A DNA stretch of 37,855 nucleotides. Origin: Verrucomicrobiota bacterium. Its GTDB lineage: Bacteria; Verrucomicrobiota; Verrucomicrobiia; Limisphaerales; CAIMTB01. The notes beneath the pieces were generated by a model. That model saw nothing but the letters and a program-made list of their open reading frames with translations. It did no database searches and was not told the DNA's origin. Location: assembly GCA_963205105.1 (NCBI GenBank), contig CAUJJW010000191.1, positions 1 to 37,855 of the forward strand, given 5' to 3'. Shown one piece after another: positions 1 to 7,631 of the stretch. The stretch's first letter is position 1. Every line of letters starts with the position of its first letter. The position numbers and the translations under genes were made by a program.

Positions 1-29
1 CGTTCCTCTCTATGAATCGTCGATCTCCA

Positions 30-113
30 GCCCCGGAAGGGGCGGCAAGAACCTAGCCCACGGCGTGAGCCGTGGGGACGCGGCCCTACGAAAAAACACA
101 GCCCCAGAGGGGC
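30..113 (+). repeat. REP-like hairpin triad, forward copy 1
   Basis: Three short perfect hairpins follow each other: GCCCC/GGGGC with a GGAA loop (30-43), CCCACGGC/GCCGTGGG with a GTGA loop (57-76), and GCCCC/GGGGC with an AGA loop (101-113). The same short-long-short order recurs in inverse orientation just downstream and twice more at about 3270-3502. The 8-bp middle stem differs between copies but always pairs, so structure is conserved over sequence. This is the pattern of a repetitive extragenic palindrome. No coding function is claimed. Confidence 0.75.
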
Positions 114-187
114 GATCAGAAAGGCAGGGGAGGGCAAAACATCACGCGTTGCCCCAAAAACCAACCCCAACGCCGCAGATTCTGATC

Positions 188-269
188 GCCCCTCCGGGGC
201 TCGAAATCCAATGCAACGCCACACCCATGGCTCACGCCATGGGCTTCCGTTCTTTCGGCCCTCCGGGCC
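188..269 (-). repeat. REP-like hairpin triad, inverted copy 2
   Basis: Reverse-oriented partner of the triad at 30-113. The stems are GCCCC/GGGGC with a TCC loop (188-200), CCCATGGC/GCCATGGG with a TCAC loop (224-243), and GGCCC/GGGCC with a TCC loop (257-269). The central loop TCAC is the exact reverse complement of the GTGA loop of copy 1, which fixes the orientation. Together 30-269 form a head-to-head composite like a BIME. No gene is supported between the window start and 434. Confidence 0.72.
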
Positions 270-434
270 TCTTTAGCGGCGGGCGTCCCGCCCCCCCGAG
301 TCCTCGACGGTTCATGGTCCGTGAGCAGGCCGATTTCGAACAGGTGGCTTCCGATGAACCTGGGAATGGCGCTTTGGAGGCTTGTCGGAAGTGACGGTTT
401 GCCTGCCGAATCAGCGGGTTGGAATTCAAGCACC

Positions 435-1556
435 ATGGCACGCCCGTCCTACGGAACGACAATCGGCGCCTCGACCTGGCTCGTGGCCCTGCTGCTGGGG
501 TCGGTGGTCCAGGGGGGAGGCGCCAACCCCGCGGCTCAGCCAGCCCCTTCGCTCATTGAAACCAATGGCTCCTTTTGCATTCCCGCCCAGGAATGGCCTC
601 TGAAACCGGGCCCCCGGGAAATCACCGTGCATGTCCGGTATCCGGGGCCGCTGCCGCACCGGCGCAATGTCCGGCCCACAACGGGACTCATGCTCTCCCT
701 GCACAATTGGGGCGGGACAGGGTTTGTGGGAACGGCGGACCCGGCCTTTCTCGCCGACAAGTTCGATGTCGTCGCCATTGGAGTGGACTACCTCCAGAGC
801 GGCCGTCAGGCGTCCATCGATGATCCGGAGCCCTACGATTTTGGCTGGCTCCAGGCGTTGGATGCGCTTCGCGCGCTGCACTTTGTTTTCAACGGATTGA
901 TTCAGCGGGGCATTCCGTTCGATCGCTCCCGCCTGTTCACGACCGGTGGCAGCGGCGGCGGGAATGTCAGCCTGATGGCGAACAAACTCGCGCCCCGCAC
1001 CTTTGCCGCCGTGATCGACTTATGCGGCATGAAGAAGCTCTCGGATGACATCGCCTTCAACCTTCCCGGGGGAAGCGAACTGAATGCCCGCTACGTGCGG
1101 GATCCGGGGCATGCGTTCCACCTTTCGCCCGACGCGCAGGAACTCCGGTTTCTGGGGCATCCGAAACATCTGTCGATCATGAGGCAGTTGGGGTGCTCGG
1201 CTTCGATGATCACCGTGCATGGCGTCGAGGATCGGACCTGCCCGGACGTCGACGAGTACGCGACCAACCTGAAGGCGAGCGGGCTCGATTTCACCCACGT
1301 GCCGGTCACTCGTGAGCGGATTGATGGACGGATCTTCACCAGCACCGGGCACGCCTTGGGCGATCGCACGTTGATTGTCGAGCAGGTGGCAGGGCGGTTG
1401 TTGGACCCGCGTTCCCCGCAGGCGTTGCGCCGCTCGGGCCTGACCGACTTCGAACGACGCGAGGAAATCCGTTACCCCACAAGCCAGGGTGTCTGGGTGG
1501 TGGACTACGACTCGGGCTATCCTGTGGGGCGCTTTGAGGGGCGAGCCCAGCCGTGA
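435..1556 (+). CDS. secreted alpha/beta-hydrolase (esterase-like)
   Basis: The 373-aa protein has a hydrophobic N-terminal segment (about residues 10-28) followed by a polar Pro/Ala stretch, consistent with a signal peptide and action outside the cytoplasm. The body reads as an alpha/beta-hydrolase: a strand ending in SLHNWGG gives an oxyanion-type segment, GGSGGG around Ser173 is the nucleophile elbow (G-x-S-x-G), Asp266 in HGVEDRT is the likely acid, and His306 in STGHALGD completes the triad. Substrate is unknown; esterases, feruloyl-esterase-like enzymes and PHB-depolymerase relatives share this layout. An upstream in-frame ATG at 321 would add 38 residues lying partly in shadow sequence and would spoil the signal peptide, so ATG 435 is chosen. 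SelO starts 67 nt downstream on the same strand. Confidence 0.75.
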   Translation: MARPSYGTTIGASTWLVALLLGSVVQGGGANPAAQPAPSLIETNGSFCIPAQEWPLKPGPREITVHVRYPGPLPHRRNVRPTTGLMLSLHNWGGTGFVGTADPAFLADKFDVVAIGVDYLQSGRQASIDDPEPYDFGWLQALDALRALHFVFNGLIQRGIPFDRSRLFTTGGSGGGNVSLMANKLAPRTFAAVIDLCGMKKLSDDIAFNLPGGSELNARYVRDPGHAFHLSPDAQELRFLGHPKHLSIMRQLGCSASMITVHGVEDRTCPDVDEYATNLKASGLDFTHVPVTRERIDGRIFTSTGHALGDRTLIVEQVAGRLLDPRSPQALRRSGLTDFERREEIRYPTSQGVWVVDYDSGYPVGRFEGRAQP

Positions 1557-1623
1557 TTCGTCCATAGCGCCTGCCTCGTCTCGCTTTGCGTCCTTCCAAG
1601 TTCCGCTACGCTGTCCGGACGCG

Positions 1624-3114
1624 ATGTCTGCACTCACTGTCCCCACCACGACGTCCTCCAACGCTCCCGGCTGGCGTTTGGATCCTTCCTATTCCCGGCT
1701 TCCGGAGGTGCTGCATCGGCGGGTGGCTCCCACCCGGGTCCGGGAGCCCAGGCTCGTCGTCCTGAATCGGCCGCTGGCACGGGCCCTTGGACTCGACCCG
1801 GACGTGCTGCAACAACCGGAACATGCGGCCGTGTTCGCGGGGAACGCATTGCCTGAGGGAGCCGATCCCCTGGCTCAGGCGTATGCGGGGCATCAATACG
1901 GACATTTCACACCGCTGGGGGACGGGCGCGCCATCCTGTTGGGTGAACAACTGACCCCGGACGGAAGGCGTTTCGATGTCCAACTCAAGGGCTCGGGCCC
2001 AACACCGTTTTCGCGGCGCGGCGACGGTCGGGCCGCCCTGGGGCCTATGCTCCGTGAGTATGTGATCAGCGAGGCCATGCAGGCGCTGGGCATACCGACC
2101 ACCCGCAGTCTGGCAGTGGCGACAACGGGCGAGGCGGTCATGCGCGAACAACCGTTGCAAGGGGCAGTCCTCACCCGCATTGCGGCCAGCCACATCCGGG
2201 TGGGCACCTTCGAATGGGCCGCGGGCTTGGGTGATCACGAGGCGCTTCGAGCTCTCGCAGACCACACCTTGTCGCGGCACTTTCCGGAATGCGTTGGGGT
2301 CGAGGAGCCTTACCTGGCGCTGTTCAAGGCGGTCGCGGCGCGCCAGGCGGCGTTGGTGGCGCAATGGCAGCACGTTGGATTCGTCCATGGCGTGATGAAT
2401 ACCGACAACATGGCGCTATCGGGGGAGACCATCGACTACGGTCCGTGCGCGTTCATGGACGCCTATGATCCGGCGACGGTGTTCAGCTCGATTGATCGCC
2501 ATGGCCGTTACGCGTACGGCCAGCAGCCAGGCATTGCGCAATGGAACCTGACGCGCTTGGCGGAGGCCATGCTGCCGCTCTTGCACACGGACGAGGCCCA
2601 AGCCATTGAGCGGGCGAAGGGCGTGTTGCAGTTCTTCGGGGAGGAGTTCCAGCGGCAATGGCTGGCTGGCATGCGCCTGAAACTGGGGTTGATGACGGAA
2701 GAGGAAGGGGACCTCGACCTCGTGGCCGCCCTGTTGGGCTGGATGCACGGTGAACATCGCGACTTCACGAACACCTTCCGGGCTCTGGCGACGGGGAAAC
2801 TTGATGCGATGGGCGGGGGACGGGACGCGGAGTTTCAGGCCTGGCATGCCCCATGGGTGGCGCGATTGGCACGGCAACCGCAGACGGCGGTGGAGGTGCA
2901 GGCAACGATGCGACGCCACAATCCGGCGGTCATACCGCGAAACCACAAGGTCGAAGAAGCGCTCGCGGCGGCCACGGCGCGTGCCGACCTCAGTGTGATG
3001 GATCGGTTACTGTCGGTGTTGGCGCACCCGTACGATCCCGTGGGTGATGTCGCCGAATACACCTCCCCGGCGGCGCCCGGCGACCGGGTGTATCAGACGT
3101 TTTGCGGCACGTGA
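1624..3114 (+). CDS. selO: protein adenylyltransferase SelO (YdiU family)
   Basis: The 496-aa protein matches the usual SelO/YdiU length. SelO is a pseudokinase-fold enzyme that binds ATP in a flipped pose and transfers AMP to Ser/Thr/Tyr of target proteins, with a role in redox stress known from E. coli. Visible signatures are YAGHQYGHFTPLGDGRA (about 87-103), QLKGSGPTPFSRRGDGRA with ATP-binding Lys122, HGVMNTDN with catalytic Asp261 and Asn262, and DYGPCAFMDAYDP with metal-binding Asp271. Cys275 and a Cys three residues from the C terminus (Cys494) sit where the E. coli protein is reported to form a regulatory disulfide. The start is ATG 1624; the longer reading frame from 1489 overlaps the preceding gene and adds unconserved sequence. 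Confidence 0.95.
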   Translation: MSALTVPTTTSSNAPGWRLDPSYSRLPEVLHRRVAPTRVREPRLVVLNRPLARALGLDPDVLQQPEHAAVFAGNALPEGADPLAQAYAGHQYGHFTPLGDGRAILLGEQLTPDGRRFDVQLKGSGPTPFSRRGDGRAALGPMLREYVISEAMQALGIPTTRSLAVATTGEAVMREQPLQGAVLTRIAASHIRVGTFEWAAGLGDHEALRALADHTLSRHFPECVGVEEPYLALFKAVAARQAALVAQWQHVGFVHGVMNTDNMALSGETIDYGPCAFMDAYDPATVFSSIDRHGRYAYGQQPGIAQWNLTRLAEAMLPLLHTDEAQAIERAKGVLQFFGEEFQRQWLAGMRLKLGLMTEEEGDLDLVAALLGWMHGEHRDFTNTFRALATGKLDAMGGGRDAEFQAWHAPWVARLARQPQTAVEVQATMRRHNPAVIPRNHKVEEALAAATARADLSVMDRLLSVLAHPYDPVGDVAEYTSPAAPGDRVYQTFCGT

Positions 3115-3180
3115 TGGTGGGGGGAGCCCACGGGTCGAAACCGAACTGCGCACAGGCCGTGAAGCGAGGGAGGCGGGGGG

Positions 3181-3231
3181 ATTACGACTACGATTACGAT
3201 TACGATGAGGAGTACGAGTACGAGGACGAGG
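3181..3231. repeat. TACGAT-type hexamer microsatellite
   Basis: A run of imperfect TACGAY/GAGTAC hexamers lies between the end of selO and the hairpin repeats. Read forward it would encode alternating Asp/Tyr then Glu/Tyr; read in reverse it gives Ser/Tyr or Val/Ile. No supported gene uses it: the forward frame that includes it continues antisense through the DUF2135-like gene. It may be the debris of a former gene with an acidic Asp/Tyr tail, or simply a replication-slippage tract. Confidence 0.7.
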
Positions 3232-3269
3232 GGAAGTTCATGGGACGGTTCATGGGTAAAGTCGGCAAC

Positions 3270-3353
3270 CGCTCCGAAGGGGCGGGATGGGATAGCCCAG
3301 GGCAAGGCCCTGGGAATCGAATCCCTACGTATTCCCTCGCCCTGAAAGGGCGA
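3270..3353 (+). repeat. REP-like hairpin triad, forward copy 3
   Basis: Short-long-short hairpin triad of the family seen at the window start. It has CGCTCC/GGGGCG with one G-T pair (about 3270-3284), CCCAGGGC/GCCCTGGG with an AAG loop (3296-3314), and TCGCCCT/AGGGCGA with a GAA loop (3337-3353). It lies 155 nt after the selO stop, so it could also affect mRNA 3'-end stability there. Confidence 0.72.
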
Positions 3354-3419
3354 CACCTCATGGGGATGGTCTCAACCGGACTCGGTGGACGAACGGTCGG
3401 TAAGCGATGTCTCTCTGTC

Positions 3420-3502
3420 GCCCTGTCAGGGCTCGGAAGCCGTGGCTGGATCCCAACCCAGGGTTTCACCCTGGGCTGGCTCATGTCGCCCCATTGGGGC
3501 GA
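3420..3502 (-). repeat. REP-like hairpin triad, inverted copy 4
   Basis: Inverse partner of the triad at 3270-3353: GCCCT/AGGGC (3420-3432), CCCAGGGT/ACCCTGGG with a TTC loop (3457-3475), and TCGCCCC/GGGGCGA with an ATT loop (3486-3502). Relative to copy 3 the middle stem shows a compensated base change. The outermost hairpin is about 50 nt past the end of the minus-strand operon and could act as its transcript end or 3' stabiliser; there is no clear T-run. The interval 3115-3551 holds only these repeats and the microsatellite. Confidence 0.72.
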
Positions 3503-3551
3503 GCGGCGAACCATGCCAATCCTCGGACTTGGGAACAGGACGAGGCGCGGT

Positions 3552-4775
3552 TCATGGAGTGCTGGACGGGGTGAGGGAGAACTCGTGGACGAGGCGTTTG
3601 TCCTCGCCGAACCGGATGGAGCCGCGGAAGTCGGTGGTTCTGCCCCGGATCAGGATGCGGACGGTGAAGGGAGTCTCGTCGACGCGGTCGTACTGTCGGA
3701 AGTGATTCACATACACCCGGAACCTGCCGGCCGGGGCTCCTCGCGTGGGCCAGTAGACATTCTCCACGGCAGGGCTTTGAAGTGGAGGACTGGCGTTCAT
3801 GTCGATGTCGAGCAGGCCGCCGGTTCCCGAACGGCGTCGCTGGTAGTAGATCTCGGTTTCGGAGGGATCGACGACATGCAGGTCGAGGTCGTTGTGGTTG
3901 GACCACATGAGGGAGATCCGAAGGTCGCCGGTGCCTGCGTTGTGCTGGCGGAGCAGGCGCTCGAGATTGTCATTGAGGGTGGCCTGGTTTGGCGGGACCT
4001 GCCGATTCGTGGTGCGCCGCGTTTCGGGAGGAATGGAATCGAGTTCGCGCGGGAGCAGGGGACTGGGTTCGGGCTGGGTCGAATCAGCGGCGATGGGCGG
4101 GTTTGTCGGAGGGACCGAGGCCGGTTGTTCATTGCCGGCCCCGGTGCTGGTGCCTGTTCCCCCTTCGCCGGCGCGCATGGGGCCCGCGTCGGGCGAGCGT
4201 CCGAAGAAGCGATCGAGCCAACCGATGGAACGTTCCGGAGGGGCGTCGTGAACCGGACCCGGTGCATCCGGATTGCGGACATTGGCGGGAAGGTTGGAAC
4301 CCGTATGGGAACTGCGTCCGGACTCATCCGCATCGGGGTCCTGGGAAGAACTCCCGTTCTCAGCGTGACCCGGGTTGGCTCCGGGATTGTTCCCGGGAGA
4401 ACCGGACTGGAGGGCATCCGCTTCGTCGGATTCCGAGGTCGATGGAATGCGGCGTTCGACGGCGTCGGTGACTCGGTGACCGAAGATTCCGTTTTTGAGG
4501 TGTCGAGCCGGGGAGTTGGGGGAGGACGGTTGGAGCAGGAGCCATAACAGGACGGCGAGGAAGAGTGCCACCACGACGGCGAGCGTGAGGGTTCGTCGGC
4601 GGTGGGTTTGCCGATGCAGCGCCTGGCGGTGGTCAGGATCCCAGGTGGAGCCGGAATCGGGAGTCGCAGGACGGGTGGGGGCAGGGGATCCGCACGAAGG
4701 GCAACGTACGTCCTCAGAGGAATCGGCCGGGGCGGGAGGCCGGGGCTGACCGCAGTTGGGGCAGAATCGGCTCAT
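3552..4775 (-). CDS. zinc-ribbon membrane protein with DUF2135/YfaP-like domain
   Basis: The 407-aa protein is the last gene of the eight-gene operon. It opens with paired CxxC motifs (Cys5/Cys8 and Cys25/Cys28), a zinc ribbon on the cytoplasmic side. A basic stretch and one transmembrane helix (about 63-81) follow, then a long Ser/Pro/Gly-rich linker (about 85-265). The C-terminal domain (about 283-402) contains DLDLHVVDP, a Gly-rich LLDIDMN turn, ENVYWP and a RFRVYVNHF strand, the pattern of the DUF2135/YfaP-like beta-sandwich. It would sit outside the membrane. ATG 4775 gives the canonical MSRFCPNCG start, 11 nt after the upstream stop; an alternative TTG at 4790 overlaps that stop. The function is unknown; a sensor or anchor for the channel complex is inferred from context. 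Confidence 0.85.
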   Translation of the reverse strand: MSRFCPNCGQPRPPAPADSSEDVRCPSCGSPAPTRPATPDSGSTWDPDHRQALHRQTHRRRTLTLAVVVALFLAVLLWLLLQPSSPNSPARHLKNGIFGHRVTDAVERRIPSTSESDEADALQSGSPGNNPGANPGHAENGSSSQDPDADESGRSSHTGSNLPANVRNPDAPGPVHDAPPERSIGWLDRFFGRSPDAGPMRAGEGGTGTSTGAGNEQPASVPPTNPPIAADSTQPEPSPLLPRELDSIPPETRRTTNRQVPPNQATLNDNLERLLRQHNAGTGDLRISLMWSNHNDLDLHVVDPSETEIYYQRRRSGTGGLLDIDMNASPPLQSPAVENVYWPTRGAPAGRFRVYVNHFRQYDRVDETPFTVRILIRGRTTDFRGSIRFGEDKRLVHEFSLTPSSTP

Positions 4776-4786
4776 GCCTTGGGAGG

Positions 4787-5737
4787 TCAAAGCGGCGGTG
4801 GCGGTGGCGCCCCGGCGCCGAGTCGCAGCGGGGTGTTTTCGAGCCGGGGTTCCCAGGTGTAATCGAAGCCGGCGGCGACGGCGGCGGCTTTGGCGAGATT
4901 GAAGGCTTCGAAGGAATCCGGGAACACCTGGAACACCAGGTAAATCTGGTTGGCCGGAATGGACCGAAGGGTCGCGGCCAGTGCCGCCGCATCGGCTTGG
5001 GGCCGGATGCCGGCCTCGGGGATGGTCTCAATCCGACGTGAGAATTCCGACTCCTGGATCCAGCGGAGCGTGGTGGTGTTGGGGGACGGGGCTCCGTCGA
5101 CGAACCAATAGAGGGGATAAACGCGACCGTGGCGGACAATGAGGTAGAGGTGGCCTTTGGTGGTGGCGCGTTCCTGGGGGAGCCGGACGCGCTGGGTTTG
5201 TCGGGCCGTCACTTGCGCGAGGCGATTGCTCAGGGCCTGCAAGCCGCGACCTTGCTCGGCGATCCTGCCCTTCAGGCGCGTGCCCTGGAGCTTTTGCTCG
5301 ATGAGCAAGGCCTCGGCCTGGGCGTTCCGGGAAGCGATCGTCTCAATCCGATCCACCGTCTGCGCGAGTGTCGGGATGGCGGGGGATGACGTCGAAGCTG
5401 CCTTGAGGTCCGACATCAGGGCCTCGGTGGTGTTTCGAACCTGATCCCGTTGTTCGAGCAACCGGAGCAGGTCGGCTTGGGCGGGGTTGGTGATGCGAAC
5501 TTCAAGCTCCTGTTCGAGGGCGAGGGCCTTGGCGAGATCGGCTTCGGCCTGTTCGATCCGTTCGCGGAACATTTCCGAACTCTCACGCTGGGACGTGGAC
5601 GGAGTCGTTGGGCTTTTTGATTCACGGGCGAAGAGGGCGATGAGCAGCGCGATGAGGATGATGCCGCCGAAGGTGTTGCACATGGTGTCGAGCAACATCT
5701 CCAGGCTGTCGGGAGGGGCCATCCGGGCGCGCTTCAT
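4787..5737 (-). CDS. ExbD/MotB-like channel subunit with coiled coil (copy 2)
   Basis: The 316-aa protein has one N-terminal transmembrane helix (about 19-37) preceded by Asp17 in LLDTMCNTFGG. This is the position of the essential ion-carrying Asp of ExbD/TolR/MotB proteins. A Glu/Gln/Ala-rich coiled coil (about 50-190) follows, then an alpha/beta C-terminal domain (about 197-300). Its YLVFQVFPDSFEAF...AAGF pattern is matched by YLVFYVRPSGIEVF...SAGF in the preceding gene product, so the two are diverged duplicates. Its ATG shares four bases (ATGA) with the upstream stop, indicating translational coupling. It probably forms, with the MotA-like protein, a stator-type proton or sodium channel whose extracytoplasmic part is a coiled coil plus globular head. 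Remote homology only; the name is by topology and motif. Confidence 0.8.
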   Translation of the reverse strand: MKRARMAPPDSLEMLLDTMCNTFGGIILIALLIALFARESKSPTTPSTSQRESSEMFRERIEQAEADLAKALALEQELEVRITNPAQADLLRLLEQRDQVRNTTEALMSDLKAASTSSPAIPTLAQTVDRIETIASRNAQAEALLIEQKLQGTRLKGRIAEQGRGLQALSNRLAQVTARQTQRVRLPQERATTKGHLYLIVRHGRVYPLYWFVDGAPSPNTTTLRWIQESEFSRRIETIPEAGIRPQADAAALAATLRSIPANQIYLVFQVFPDSFEAFNLAKAAAVAAGFDYTWEPRLENTPLRLGAGAPPPPPL

Positions 5738-6609
5738 GGGGGTGGGCTGGTGGGGGCGGAGAAGATGATCTCACGGTTTTCCTCCAAGGCATCGTAGCCC
5801 ACCTGGAAGCCTGCGGATTTGGCGATTTCGAGGCAGCGGGTGAACACTTCGATGCCGGAGGGGCGAACGTAGAAGACGAGATAATCGCGGGACGGGTGCC
5901 AATGGCGGAGCGCTTCGGCAAACAAGGAGGACGACTGGTCTGCGGGGAATTCGCGGTGCTGATCGGGCTGATGGAAGCGATCGCAGATCACGTTGGTTCG
6001 CGAGACGGTGATGAGCACGGGTTGGCGGGTGGTGGACGTCAAGTCGGGGAGGAGCCAAAGGCGGTGTTGGTTGGTGGCGGCGTGGATCTTCTTCCGCAAT
6101 TCGAGTTCGAGGCTTTCGAGCGACGCTGATTCGGCGGCGAGAACACTGTTGTTTTGCTTCCACTGTTCCAGTTCGCGTTCGACCGATCCGGCTCGCTGAC
6201 GGACCTCACCGAGGCCGAGCTCCGCGGCCCGGGTTTCGGAATCCTGAGCCTGTTGGGCGGCCTGTTGGCGGGCCGCCGCGAGGCGGTTGGAGAGCGATTG
6301 AATCTGTTCCAGCCCATCGCGGATCTCGGCTTGGAGTTGGGTCGGATCGGGGGAGGTGGTGAGGGCGAGTTGTCGTGCCCGGATGGCCTCGTTGCGGGTG
6401 GTGACGTTCTGCGTTTGCTCCAGCAGGTGGTCCCAGCGTCGGCGGAGCGTCTCTGTCTCGACGGGTCCGGAGGACGGTGCGGAATTTTCCAGGTACAGGG
6501 TGAGGATGAGGGTGACGAGGACGAGGATGCCAGTGACGGAGGTGATGATGTCCTGAAAGGAAAAGAAGGAAATCGTCGGGGAGGCGCGGGATCGAAGTCG
6601 CGAGGCCAT
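5734..6609 (-). CDS. ExbD/MotB-like channel subunit with coiled coil (copy 1)
   Basis: The 291-aa protein has a single transmembrane helix (about 21-40) with Asp20 in FFSFQDIITSVTGILVL, matching the essential Asp of ExbD/TolR/MotB. A coiled coil (about 52-185, with QQAAQQAQDSETRAAELG and ELEQWKQNN segments) and a C-terminal alpha/beta domain (about 190-285) follow. It begins 9 nt after the MotA-like gene, the classic channel-pair arrangement. Having two different ExbD-like subunits behind one MotA-like subunit suggests a heteromeric plug or stalk. No OmpA-type peptidoglycan-binding motif is visible, so anchoring to the wall, if any, is through another protein. Confidence 0.8.
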   Translation of the reverse strand: MASRLRSRASPTISFFSFQDIITSVTGILVLVTLILTLYLENSAPSSGPVETETLRRRWDHLLEQTQNVTTRNEAIRARQLALTTSPDPTQLQAEIRDGLEQIQSLSNRLAAARQQAAQQAQDSETRAAELGLGEVRQRAGSVERELEQWKQNNSVLAAESASLESLELELRKKIHAATNQHRLWLLPDLTSTTRQPVLITVSRTNVICDRFHQPDQHREFPADQSSSLFAEALRHWHPSRDYLVFYVRPSGIEVFTRCLEIAKSAGFQVGYDALEENREIIFSAPTSPPP

Positions 6610-6618
6610 GGCGGTGGG

Positions 6619-7587
6619 TCAGGCGACGGAACGGTCCGGGTCGTGAACGAGCGTGGTGGATTCGTGCGGTTGGGCGACGAGGCGCAACTTCGAGATGACG
6701 TGTTGATGGCAGTAGTCGTTGCACTCGTCGAGGAAGTCGGTTTCGCGCTTCTGGAGCGAGGTGAGGTAGAGCTGAAGCACGAGGGCCATGACCAGGGCCA
6801 CGAGGGTGGTTTCGAAGGCGGTGGCGAGTCCGCCGGTGACACCCTGGAGGTTGGCCTTGATGGCGCTGAGATCCTCCGAGGACGCCAGGGTCTGGGCAAA
6901 GGTGCTGATGGCGGCGCTCAAGCCCTGGACCGTGCCGATGAAGCCGAGGACCGGGATGGCCCAGACCATGCCTCCGATGAGGGTGTAGCTGGAGGAGACC
7001 TGGTTCTCGTCGTTCTCGGCCTGGCCTTTCAGCAGGGTGGAAACGTCGCTGAGCCCGCCAATGTTCCGCAGGTTGGCGAGTGCGCGGTCGATGCGATTGA
7101 GCAGAATGAAGTGTCGCGGGTGATCCACCAGGCCGTGGATGCGATCGATCACGGCGCGGGCGGAGACTTCGTTGAGAATGAAATCGGGATTCTGGGGGAC
7201 AGCGGCGAGCGTGAGCGCCCGTTCCTGGTAATTCAGTTTGAGTCGCTTGAGCACGAGCAGGCTCATGGCCCAGAGGAACAGGAACGTGGCGGGACCGGTG
7301 GTGTAGAGGTTGCCGGGACGAAGGAAGACCACGGCGAATGGCCGGAGGAACGGTGTCGATGAGAACACGAAGGCGAGCAGGGTGAAGAAAACGGCAGTGA
7401 GTGCGATCGCCAGCACGAAGCCCAGGACTTTGTTGGCGCTGGTGTAGCGGCCGGCCTGGAAGAAACCGAGGCGGTTTTCGATGTCCTGGCGGGACCAATT
7501 CAAGGTGAGAGCGACGGCGTCGGAACCGGGGGTGACCGGGGCATTCGGGCCGGCTTGGGGTGGGGTGGTCTTGGGCAGGGCTGGCAT
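6619..7587 (-). CDS. MotA/TolQ/ExbB-family proton-channel protein
   Basis: The 322-aa protein has four predicted membrane helices (about 53-75, 96-113, 200-226 and 254-278). The last two carry the family core: IPVLGFIGTVQGL (211-223) and GGLATAFETTLVAL (252-265), the pore-lining signature of MotA/TolQ/ExbB. These proteins form a pentamer around a dimer of ExbD/MotB-type subunits and turn ion flow into movement. The long loop between helices 2 and 3 (about 114-198) is cytoplasmic in the family and is the likely contact for cytoplasmic partners. It is immediately followed by the two ExbD-like genes. The gap to the upstream gene is 44 nt, the longest in the operon, so an internal start of transcription here is possible. 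Confidence 0.9.
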   Translation of the reverse strand: MPALPKTTPPQAGPNAPVTPGSDAVALTLNWSRQDIENRLGFFQAGRYTSANKVLGFVLAIALTAVFFTLLAFVFSSTPFLRPFAVVFLRPGNLYTTGPATFLFLWAMSLLVLKRLKLNYQERALTLAAVPQNPDFILNEVSARAVIDRIHGLVDHPRHFILLNRIDRALANLRNIGGLSDVSTLLKGQAENDENQVSSSYTLIGGMVWAIPVLGFIGTVQGLSAAISTFAQTLASSEDLSAIKANLQGVTGGLATAFETTLVALVMALVLQLYLTSLQKRETDFLDECNDYCHQHVISKLRLVAQPHESTTLVHDPDRSVA

Positions 7588-7631
7588 ACAGGAAGGAGGA
7601 AAGGGCTGGGGAGTGGAGACGGAGTTTCGTT

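Noticed and set aside
30..269. CRISPR-like array
   Set aside because: The repeated units are hairpins of differing sequence in both orientations without equal-length spacers, and no cas gene is present.
1489..1623. Longer start for SelO
   Set aside because: The extension overlaps the end of the hydrolase gene in another frame and has no similarity to the SelO N terminus.
3102..4547. Long plus-strand open frame with an Asp/Tyr-rich start
   Set aside because: It runs antisense to the better supported ZnR-DUF2135 gene, includes the hairpin repeats and microsatellite, and its translation has no domain pattern.
4787..7587. Zorya defence system
   Set aside because: A MotA-like and MotB-like pair is present, but there is no ZorC- or ZorD-like helicase and no ZorE; the GAP1/GTPase context is different.
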